Positions 13,401 through 25,400 of a stretch of DNA of 64,000 nt are shown here, in pieces. Source of the DNA: Durusdinium trenchii (lineage: Eukaryota > Sar > Dinophyceae > Suessiales > Symbiodiniaceae); assembly GCA_963970005.1 (NCBI GenBank), contig CAXAMN010018890.1, positions 1,668,977 to 1,732,976 of the forward strand. The letters run 5' to 3'. The position numbers and the translations under genes were made by a program. Positions within the stretch are counted from its first letter, which is position 1; each line of letters opens with the position of its first letter. The notes under the pieces are model-generated. The model was not told the origin of the DNA. It ran no database searches and saw only the letters and a program-made list of their open reading frames with translations.

Positions 13401-16400
13401 TGCCTTTGGAGGGAATGAGCTTACGAAGTGTTAGATGGCTGTGGGTCATGGCACCAGAATTTGCTGCCGGCAAAATGGCACGGGTGAAGAAGGTTTGGAT
13501 GGTTCGAAGGTTTGGATGGTCAGAAGTCGTGTCACACTGGGGCCTGAAAAGCCCAGGGCCTGGGGGCCTCACTATCCATCTATGTTTGTTTTCAGGCTTT
13601 TACTGTACACTTGCCACAAACCAACAAGAAATCAGGAGATGACATCATACTCGTGCTACATCCTTTATAGCTGAGCCGTGGAGATTCTGGTCCATGGAGC
13701 CAAGAAGGTGCTTCACCTTCCCTGTTTTTCCAGCGGGGTGAAGAGGGGGGAAGCTCGTGCGTGCTCAGCTAAAGACCATGAAACAGAAACACAATTTTGA
13801 GAGCTGTAGGTGTTGCCCCTTTCCTTTTGTTCTCCGGACATGTCATTTCCATTCATTTCGCCAGGCTGCCGCCTCACATGACCATTTGTATAGATGAAAA
13901 GCTCTTTGATCGAATGGGAAGGGCACGACGAATGGCAACACCCCCCATGAAGATGTTCATTGTTCGAAATCTTATGAACCAGCTTCATCAATCCCCATGA
14001 CGATTTCTTCTTATGAACCAGTTTCATGCAACGAGGTAAAGAGATGTAAAGAGATGCAAAGAGTGTCATCCCACGATCGTGAACTCTTGTCCGGATCGCG
14101 GGTCCGACGTGGCAGTACGCCAGACCGGGAACCAGGCGAAGGCGTTACCCACCAGCCACTTCAATTCAAGTCGCAAAGACATCACTCCTAGACCACCCAC
14201 CCGAAACAAGGTGCGGCGATGTGAACCATGAGAAGCTTTTGCTTAGATCACCACAATCCAACGTGGCTCAACAAAAAGCCGCGATGCCATGGCCTCCCAA
14301 TTCGTGTGCCACGCAGTACGTTGAGACCCTGCGCAGCCCGTTGAGGTCCAGCCTCCCGTGGGCTTCTGGGACCCCTTGGGCCTCTCCGCCGACGGCGACG
14401 TGGAAGTCTTCCAGCGCCGCCGGGAGGTCGAGCTCAAGCACGGCAGGAGCAGCAGTCGAGCTCAAGCACGGCGTGTGTTAAGAGGTGTTGGGTCAACATG
14501 GAGTACTGTATTAAAATAGGGAGACCCTCCCAGTTTCGACCTCAAGGAAGGAAGGAACATAGACCAGGAAGTACCTAGGAAGGGCCGCCGGGTGTCTTCC
14601 GAAGACAAATAACACGGACCGGACATGTTTGCATCCGTGTAACACGCTGTAGCCATGATGTTGTTTGGTTCTTGGCGCCGTGGGCGGAGCGATGTCGGGT
14701 CAGCATTTTCATGTGGTTTTGATCAGTTAGTTAGGTTCTATCCATGAAGCTGTGATGGTGTGGGATGGTGGGGGATGGTGGGGGGGTTGGTTGGGGCACC
14801 CTTCAATAAGACTTGATTGGGATTTTGTGAGAAGACCAGTTCCAGGTTGCTTGTTCCTGTCGCACAAAAACCCGCATCGACTGAAAGCTTCTTGCGACAG
14901 CGAGTGCAGCCTTGCGACCATATTCCAGGATCTCCATGTTTGCCTGCATGGGCTACATCGTGCCGGAGTGCGCCAGAACCGCTGTTTATTTTGTCAACAG
15001 GTTCTTGGAGACGTGCAAGCCCGGGAAAACCATGAAAGATGTTTCACTCGAGTAGTCACTCAGTGGAAGCTTTACACGCAGGACTTATTATCTCTGCTGG
15101 GGACACTTAGATTGAGGATCAATGGTGGTATTTCACAGAACCTCCAAGGCAACCAACTACAAATAAGGCACATGTCATGTGAGGAGAGCAAGGCTAGACA
15201 ACCAACCCTTTAGATGAATTGATGGTCCATCGACAACCTTAGGAAAAGGAAGCATACCGACCAACCAGCCGATGTTTTCGCTGGGACGATTCCAGGCTGC
15301 TGCCTGCTGCGCCGTGGACGAAGCGCGATGCCTTCGGTAGGTACTTCAAGTTCCCGGGTGAGTTGTCCCCCAAGATGGGCCTGAAGTTCGCTGACATCCC
15401 CAACGGCCTCGCAGCCCTCACCAAGGCCACGTGTGGTGGGACGTGGTGCGAAAGGTCTGTGTGACGAAGTCCGCAAGGCATCTAAAGCTTTCATCCACTT
15501 GTTCTACACTGTTGACAGTTTGGGGGATGAATTGAGAGTTTCACGTCTCAGTGAAATCTGGTCTCAGTGTTCTTGACACAACATCCAGGGCGTTAGGCAC
15601 ATAGATATTATAGTATCTAGAACATTTTTACAGGTCTTGGTCTTCATTGAAGCCCGTGGCTACCAACTGGTTATAGTTATATAGTTAATTGAATCCTCTA
15701 GCATTCCCCTTTGGCACTTGCGGCAGATCCGTTTCGGGATGCGCCCGCCTAGCAGCATGGCTCAGGTGCCAGGGCAGGGCTGGGCGCAGATCGTGGCCTT
15801 CTTGGGAACCTATGAGCTCTTCATCAACAAGCCAGCACCACAACCGCAAGTATTTTTGCATGTGTGCACATGGTCCCTTTAGGTGTTCACTGCGCTTTTT
15901 GAGATGAGCTTGGGCAGGAAGGACAAGGTCGGAAGTTTAGTTGTGAGCTGGGGCCCTGGGGGCAGGTCAATTGGAGGGTTTCCAGAATACCCGTGGTGGG
16001 TTTTCGCTGTCCCATATTTTCGGTCCAGCCACAGGAAAGACTCCCAAGCTCCACAGAATCCAAGTTCTCATCCCTGGGCTAATAACTAATGTAGACTCTT
16101 GATCAAGAACCACCCCCTTGGAATTGAACACGTTTTGTATCCTTTTATATGGGGAGGTTATTAATCAAGTGTCTACATTAGACCCTTTTAGTCAAGATCT
16201 TCTTTCCCTTAGGAAGTGAACATGTAACACCCGTGATGTGATGGACATATTAATGGGCACGGTCACCCACCCTTCCACATCGACCCGCGACTCCAGTTTG
16301 GAGACTTCAGGTGGGTGATGAGCCTGGAAACTACGGCAAGGGCAACTTGGGCCTGGGCTTCTTTGGCCCGGTGACCAACCCTGAGGCACGGTCTCACCCC

Positions 16401-19400
16401 GGCGGGCGGGCGGCCACATGTCACATGGAGTTTTGTGTGCAAACCCTTTGACCCTTTGGCTCTAAAACAACAAGAACTTTCCGCACGCGCGAGGCGCGCA
16501 AGAAGAAGCTTTCCGCGGAACTCGCCAACGGACGCTTGGCCATGATGGCCATTATCGGCATGTTCCTCGGCGTTTCTGGCGTTCCCACCGGGCCTGGCCA
16601 TTGGTGGGGGGACGCTGGCCATTGTGGCTCGCGATGGTCGGCGGGGTTCGCGGTGGTTTGAGAAGGAAAAGCGCCTGGTCTCAGAATGTCTCAGATTGAT
16701 CTAGTTCGACCTACCCAATTGGAAGATATTGGAAGTATCCTGCAGTTGAGGATTTTTCTCCGTACTGGAACTTCTATGGAAGACCGCCTCTTCTTGCAGG
16801 TTCCCATCTCGCGCAAACACCCATCGGAAGAGGCCTCAGTTCCTATGGAAGACGGTTTTGACCAGATCAGGGCGCAGTGACCAGAAATGAATCAAGATGT
16901 GCTCGGCCGCAGTATCCAGCCATCGGCAAAAACCATGCGAACACGTTAAAACAAAGAAACACAACTGGATTGGACGCGTTTGGACTTCCTGATCTGCGCA
17001 GCGTCCCGGTGTGAATCGGATGTTTGGCATTCCAGAACTGGTTTGATTGGTCAAGATTCGTCTCCTTTGTAGCTCCTTAGTATGTGCTAGTAGGATCTGA
17101 CTGATCTTAACAAGACAATTACTGTAGGCCACTAGGAGAACTGACAGATATGTTATTTTGGAATTCCTCAATTGATCTGCATGATCGGAGGGACCAAGAG
17201 TTCCGGATCCAAGAGATATAATATTTTGTCTTTGGAGTCGCCCATCGACTGGTCTGACCAGCACGACTGGCTAGAGATCCGGGTGGAGCGAAGGGAACAC
17301 CGCGTCGTTGAAGGGGTGCAAACCGAAACTTCATGTTGGCTGCGAAAAAGATAAACGCATGCCGGCGCCATTTTGAGAACCAACAGCGTTTCCATGAGAT
17401 TCATGTAGGTTCTTGAAGAGTCACTCAGTCACTCCCAACTCCCAACTCCCAACTAAGGTTCTTCCAGGATGGCTTGACAGGCTCTGCCTGGGGTGACTGG
17501 GCCAACTACACCGACTCCCCTCTGCGCACTTTGATTGCAAATTTATCTTGACCAACACTCATCGTCGCTTTTCGTTCAGCTTCGCCTTTTTCGTTCGCCA
17601 GTCAGCTAAATAATATTAAATAATTGTGACGATGTTTCTATACCATCAGCTGATTTAACATTATTGCATGGTTTCCTCTAAACCTCCATGCAGTAGTAAG
17701 GAGTAAAAACTCTAAAGAATGTTGCCTGATTGTGACCANNNNNNNNNNGCAACCATGGGTTCCGAGCTAAGTTACAAGTCCGCTATTCCATGTTATAGTA
17801 GTGTCTTGCAGATGTGTAACATGTGCCATGTTCCCTTTGAGGCTACATTGTGCCGGAGTACTACAAGTTTGACGGATACCTGTCCCCATCCCTGAACCTG
17901 AAGTTCACTGATGTGCCAAATGGCTTGAAGGCTTGCTGAGACAAAACATGGAATCAACGTAAGATTGTTTCCTGTGCAGGCACTCTCCGTTGTGCCCAAG
18001 GAGGGCTGGGCTCAGATGTTGGCCTTCGCTGGCTTCCTGGAGTTGGTTGTGAACAAGAAGTCGTCTGAGCCAGGCAGGAATTGGACAGTGTGGGAGTGCT
18101 TGTTGATCCTTGATTTTGCTGGCTTTGCAAGGCAACTACGGCAAGGGCAACTTTGGCCTGGGAAACGTTGGATTTGGCAACTCCATCCAGGATCCTGCCA
18201 AGAGGACTGCACACATATTCGATTTGTGCAAAGCGACTGCATGCTGGTCTGAGTCTGAGTCAGACAATTTGCAAGGAACAGGCAGCTCAGCGCCGAACTT
18301 GCAAACGGACGTTTGGCAATGATGGCCATCATTGGCATGCCTCTTGGGCAGCATAATGGATCCTCCTTCATAGAGAACTATTCACCGTTGGCTAGATTTT
18401 TGGACATGCTGGAAAGACTCGGTGCCCTGGTTTGTTTTTGTTTTGAGACTTGACATCCTCGCTTTTGCCGGCCTTGTTCAACTCACTTCAAGTGCACTTT
18501 CAAAGGTCCAAGTGGGACATGACCACCTTGATGTCGATGACGTTATCACATTTTCTAGGCACACCATATCTTATGACCTCCACAGGTCATGATTCCATGG
18601 CTGCGTTCTTCAACCTTTTCTGTAACCCCAGACCCACCGAGCCATTCTTGGGCTCTTCGACGGGCGACGGGCCAAGCGGGCGCAGTGCGCGCCTGACGTT
18701 TGAGGTTCTTCCAGGACGGCTTGACGGGCTCAGCCTGGGGTGATTGGTCGAACTACACCGACAGCCCTTTGAGGGCCTTCGAGACAGAGTTGGGCGCCAC
18801 ACGGCCTGAATTCGCTTCCTGCGGGTGAGAGTGGGGTTGGAGAGAATGAGAAGTGGTTGCCTTTATCAGAGAGCGAACGAAGTGTTAGATGGCTGTGGGT
18901 CATAGCACCAGAGTACCTCACGGTTGACCTGCCAACGATTCAGTCGTTCGCTACCTGGTGGACCAGCATACCCGGGCTGCCAGGGCAGGTGGGTCTTTTG
19001 GACCCGATGACGGTCACTCCGTTCCTCGCCTGTACTCGCCGGGCCGAGAAGGGACCAAAACCGTGCGGACCAGGATCGGCCACGGAACGACGTGGTCGGT
19101 GCCTGGTGAGCGGGTGGCGAAGATGTTGGAACCTGGTGATCAGATGTGATCATTTGGGGGCGACCTGTTCTAATGATAGGAGCAAAGTGTTCTGTTTGAG
19201 GCGTTCTGACGGAGCCAGTTTGGAGTGAGGTGCTGGGTGATGATTTCAACTACAATCCGCGACCCATTTATTGGTATCCTTGTTCGTATTTCTTCACGCA
19301 CACACACACACACACAGGGAAAACGGACTTCACATGGTCCATGTGTAGAGGAAGGTCTTTAAGATTTTTAAGGTCTACACTGTACACTCCCTGAAACAAT

Positions 19401-22400
19401 CATGGTTACGTGGAAAACCTGCGATTTCTGGTCGAGGAACATGCACCCTTCTGGTCATCCTTTTGGGACCTGCTCTGCTGCGCTCCACGTCACCCATGCT
19501 GTCCCTGACCGGCGCTATGCGCCAAGCGTTGAGGTTCAGAAGCCCGTGGGCTTCTGGGACCCCTTGGGCTTTACCAAAGGCCCAAGTCGGGTCGAATGAT
19601 GTCGGACGTCGGTTTGGTGGTTGTTCCTCTCGTGGGGAGGGGATGCTGGGTGAGGGGATGTGAGGGGAGAGATTGACAATGACCTTTTTGAGGGAAGATC
19701 CAGCTCAGTGCTGGGTTTCTGGAGAGTGGTTATCCAATTTTGATCAATATTGCATCAACCAAGTTGTACAACAAGGTCCGTGGTCCGTGAACAGGTCTGA
19801 GGGGTGCGCCATGGCTGGCTGAGATGTTCATTTGGGAAATAGCCCTTTGAAAGTGAAGCTGGTCTCTTGCCATTCCACGTTCCTGAAGGGCCTGGAAATA
19901 TTTACCAGCATCCAATTGAACACCCTTCGATCTTCAAGGAGTTTTTCTTGTCTTTTGTGACCTGTCATGACGACTTAAGATGATCTCCAGGATGACTTCT
20001 GATGCCCCCCCTTCTTGGAAATGGTTTGTTTGCTCCGGGGTCCCCCAACCGACGGAGTTTCCCGTTTCACCGACCGGAGGGAAACCCACCCTCCCCCCCT
20101 TGGGAGGCGGTGATGCGGAGAGCTTCCGCCGCCGTCGCTACGTGGAGCTGAAGCACGGACGCGTCGCTGGGACCGCGTCGAGAGTCCGGTGTGGAGCGGA
20201 AGAGGGGTGTGGAGAACGTCGAGACGTCAGAGAGGTCATGGGTGGAAGTGGAGACGTCGAATCTCAAAGGATATTAGGGGAACAACAAATACATCTATAA
20301 ATACCGTGTTACTTATAGATGCATATTCAGAAGTTGAACAAACTTAATCACATCAAAAATAGAGTCTTCCAGAGAAGGTGCTGCCACTTCACTTCGTGAT
20401 GGCGTTTTCTTTTAGGTGGCAGGTGTGTAAATGGGACCCTAGACTATTGGATTTTGAGTCTTGACCTTGATGGTATGAACCTGAACCCAAACAACTATCC
20501 ATGGGAATCGATGGAAAGCAGGGTATGGGAATACCAAAAACGGCTGGTGCGACCAGTGCGGAATGAGGATCACTGAGATGAAAGGCATCTCTAGAAAGGC
20601 TTCATGTTACTCCCGTCAACCAGCCGTGCTTTCGCCCCCCGGAGGTGCTCGGAGGTGCCTCTCTGTCACCCAAAACAGGGCGCCCGCTCGGAGGTCGCCA
20701 TGTTCGCCTGCATGGGCTATATCGTCCCGGAGTTCTACCGCTGGCCCGGTGATTTGTCTCCTTCCTTGGGCTTGAAGTTCAGCGTCGCTGGGACCAATGA
20801 ACAAAAAGGAAACCATTGTATACAACCCAGGAGTCACATGGAGTTGGGTGGTTCTGAGTCCCATCGGCCGTGGATGTGACAGGAACACCCCCATCCTCAT
20901 CCATCCTCCAAGTTTGGCACCCCGTCTTGTGACTGCTGGAATATACAGTCCTATGAATCATGCTGGGTGGAACTTGGTGGTAGTTTCTTTTTCATGGAGA
21001 TTCGCTGTCAACCCATGTCTCCAGGTCAAATGACCCAAAGTCAAATCCAGTCGATGTTGAATCAGATCCAAAATGGGTGCGTGGTGAGCAAAAATCGCGC
21101 AGTCGATGGACTGCGCTGCGTATCGTCCCTGAATCGGTTTGCGATGGCGACTCAGGCAGATTCAGGGGGGTCAATGTTTTTTTGATCCAAGTGCAAGGGG
21201 GAGCCAGTAATAGCTCGGGTTGGCCGCTTCGGTTTCAGCCGAAACGATGGCTTCTCCGTTTCGCCGGTCGCGACACGGTCGGCGCCACCTGCTTCTGTGA
21301 CGCTCGGTCTCGGTCCACGCCGGTGCTGAGGATGTCCCCAACGGCTTCGCGGCGTTCTCCAAGGTTCCTTTGTCCGGCTGGGCACAGATGGTGGCCTTTG
21401 CAGGCTGGGCCAAGGGCATGGGCTGGGCCTGTTGAAGGTACCTAATTAGAGTTCTTCAGGTCTGTAAGGACTCAGAAAGATGGGCATGTGACTTCCAAAC
21501 AACAAGGACAACTAACCCACCGCTTGTGTTTCAAATAGAATGGGTTTCTTGTTGATGCAGGGAGGCAGGGAGATCCCTATGTCAAAAAACACCTCCCAGC
21601 ATCTCCCAACAATCGCTAATAGCCCCGAGAGATCCTCGGTCCATTACACCTTGTTCACCGTTCTATCATGTTCGACGCAGTTATCAGATAGCTCCATCAG
21701 CTTCGCAGACAGCTACCCCTTGTCCAAAGGTGGTAACACTGGTTGTAAAAAGCTTTGGAGGCATCCTCAGCCCGAAGCCGTCTCCGAGAATGATGTTTCG
21801 AGTCTCGGATCCAGCCATTTGGGGATAGGTTCGATCTCACACCGACTCGCTGCACTGTCAGCTAAACTCCCAGCTGATCCAGGCACTGTCGAGCTCTTTC
21901 AGTACACGGATGATCCCAAGCGCGCCCCTGGAGACTTCGAGAACGCAGGTCGATCGCCCGGCGGGGACGACGCTCGCGCTCTTCTGGTCGCGGTCAGGGT
22001 TTGGGACGCGACCGCGATGCGTTGGAACAACGATTCCGGACAGTTCAATGGCATGGTTTCTAAGGATTCATGGACCAGAACCAATTCAGGAGACCAAGAG
22101 ACTTTTTTGTTGTTTAAACTTAAAAAAAAACTATATATACTTATAGTAGAGTACTGAGTACTCCGCATGTGGCAGCGTCACAAAAGCCATGGATCCAAAG
22201 GACACGATTCGCAGCCCAGCTCCCACCACCAGCCAGCTCGCCTGAAGTCGCCGGCTTCGTGAAGTTTTGTTTTCTATTTTTCAGGCTTCTTGGGTATTCC
22301 CAACAGCTTCGTGAAGATCTCCGACCCCGAGGCGTCCGGGATTGGCATTTTTACTTTTGTTTGTGTGCATTTTGTTTTTTTCTCCGGGAGAGAGGTGTCA

Positions 22401-25400
22401 GTGAGAGCGCGATCTTTTCTGGAACAAACATGAACAAAGGATTAAGAAACCACCCACAAACACCGTGACTGGTACCAGGGAAACATGGAGCAACCCATCG
22501 AGTTCTTCCCATGTGGGCTCGCCGCCGAGTCGCCTCGCTCGGCTGTTGTGTCGACCCGGCGACTGCGATGGATTGACCAATCAAATGGACACGTGGTGCT
22601 CAGGGTGGTGCGAACACATTCCAGTGGTTGATGGATTTGTGTGAAGAGGCAGGGGTGTCCACCAACACTCTTTGAGGGTTCCACCAATCCTGGTGTCGAT
22701 CGATTCCACCATGTTCCATCGGGTGACCTTCCACCAGAACAGCACATGGCAGAGACTGCTTGGGTATATGAACAGACCTGTGAGTGCTCCAAATCTGCTC
22801 AGTGTGTGGCACTCCATGTTTTGGCGTCCGCCATGACATGTTAGATCCTTCCTTTTTCCTTCCTTGCTTCCCATTGCTTGCTTTCCTTCAATATCTTCGA
22901 TCTCCCAATCTTCCTTTGCTTAGAACCTGATCCTCCAACCCCCAAGACTTGCCAAGCAGCTGAGCTGATCTGTCTGCCCCGGGCGGAAGACAGTTCTGTT
23001 CGGCTCAGGTGAAGCAGACGAAGTTGGCCGCCGAGATCGCCAACGGCCGTTTGGCCATGATGGCCATCATCGGCATGTTCTTCCAGAACGGCCTGACAGG
23101 AGTTTCTTTATTTTCCCCCTCACGTAGCGGGACAGGTAAAGAAGCGACTCGCTGGGTTGGATCGCGGTGATGATGGGGAGGGAGAAGAAGATGATAACTG
23201 ATAACCTATAGGATCCTATAGGGGTGATTGGTGCGTGCGTAGTGATGAAGATACAGATTAAGCACATCATCATCTCATGATGAGAAGGACAATGAGGAGG
23301 GCAAGGCCCAGGATGACGGATCTTAACGAGTTTCCCCCTGCACAATTCCCCACATAGACTCTTCGGTGATCGGTGATCATAGCTGGTTTCCCATGTCATA
23401 TTTGGGTGCATATTTTAAATAGGGACCCACAACCAATGGGTAGACTGGTCTATTTCCCTTCCAGCGGGTCTTTGGGAGGTCTCCATATACAATTAATAAT
23501 TGCACACCCATGACCTATCATGCTCTGCTCTCGCGGGTCTCGGTCTCCCCGCGCTTCTCCAGGAGAGGCCTGGGGCGACTGGTCCCTTTACACAGACTCC
23601 CCTCTGAGGGCCTTCGAGGGTGAGCTGGGCGTGCAGGCGCGGTCTGCCGAGAAACACCGCGGGGTTTGTTCAGCGAGACGGGAGTGAGGGGGGGGACTGG
23701 GACACTCAGGGCACACTCAGGCACTCAGGATCAGACTTGGTAAGGTTCTACCCGGTGGCCCGATGCAGCTGCACATTCCATGATGTTCCATGGTACTATT
23801 CGAAGCTGAGATTTTGAGATGTCTTCCCACCAACATGGACGTGGACTCTTGGGTTTGCCTTTTATATCAATGGCGTCGAGATCATGTCTCACAGGATCTT
23901 TTCATTCGATTTGTCCTTCGCTAGGCCCATCGATCGGCCAAGTCCATCGTGTCGACCGTGCAAGTTTGCCGTTCGGGTCGACCGTGCATGGTTTTCGCGA
24001 AGGCTTCGATGCACACATGCCTTGGCTAGTTGGAGGTCTGGATCATTTGTTGAATCTCCCCAAGGTTTGCATGACATTTAAGTTAAGGCACAAGGCAATG
24101 GGAGCTGTTAGAAGGCTACTTTTTTTTTCTGCATTAATCACCTTCTAACTTCTAGCACAGCATGTTGTGTATTACAATGGAATTGTAAGAAGTAACACAA
24201 GCAGAACAGCGAATGCCTGAGCTGTTCTGGTTCGAGCCAATTTGAGAGCACGAGCAGCTCTCAGCTGGGTCGGTGAGGCCCGATCCGACCTGGCCGGTTT
24301 CTCGACGCCATGGATGCGTTGCAGGGTCAGCCCCTCGTTGCTTGGACCATCCGTGAGTTCAAGCTACTGACCTCCGGTGTGTCCGTGGATGCCATGCGGC
24401 GGGCGCTCGTGGCGCTCATCGCTTGGACGACCAGCTGCCTCTGTTTGTTCCGGTCGCAACCGGAGGAGGTTCGGCAGGAGCTTCGGGTCTTCGAGGACAC
24501 CGTCTGTGCCGTCCAGGAGGAGGTGGTGTCCCTGCTTGGCAGATCCTACACCAGCCCCCATGCGATGGCCCACTGGCGCAACCAGGACGCTGTCATCGTG
24601 CCTACACAGCAACAACATGTCGTTCGTGGCGTGATGGACTCGCTGGACGGCAAGCACCTGACCTTGGCCGGGTTCTGGGCTGATTTGTCCGCCACGGACG
24701 GCTTGCACATGGAAGAGTTGGTTGAGGCCGTGTCTGCATCCAGCAGCCTCTATGCCGGCCAGGAGGGCATGGTCCTAGTGGCCCACTTGAGCGGCCTTTT
24801 CGTCAGGTCTGTGGCGGAGGTCTACCGCCGGCAATTTCAACACGCCCGTGGACCGAATAGCTCCGACGAGGAGTGGGACGTGATGATCTGCGGCCCGCAG
24901 ACCCCTCGTGGCCCGCAAGGCCCCTCAGCGAGTTCATAGTGTTTCACCCGCTCGTTTGCCTTTTTGAAAATTTCGTTGTTGCTCGTTTTCCGTGGTCGGT
25001 CGAGTTGATGGGTTATTTCATAGCATGGCCTCCTCTTTAAGTTGAAGACCTCGAGGCCTCCACCTTCACACGCTGTTGAAGTTGCTCAGATGTGAGTGCC
25101 GTCGGTCGATCGACGAACACATCAGTCCGTTTGCCCCTCTCACGTTGAGTTCACCTGTGAATTTTTCGCATGATTGGGCCCTAGCGAGTGATCATGACTG
25201 GCACTGACAGCGGCCCCCCCCGGCCTGTGGGGCGCATTGCGGTCTACTGGCCTGCAGCCTCTTGCACCTCAACTTGCCTGCCATGGAGTGCGCTCGCTGA
25301 CGGACATCGCGAGCCGCTTCAATGAGTTGGTTGCGGCCGGCTTTTTGCCAGGTCAACTTCAGCGGCTGTGCGAGCAGCCTATGGGCTCCAGCCTGGACTC

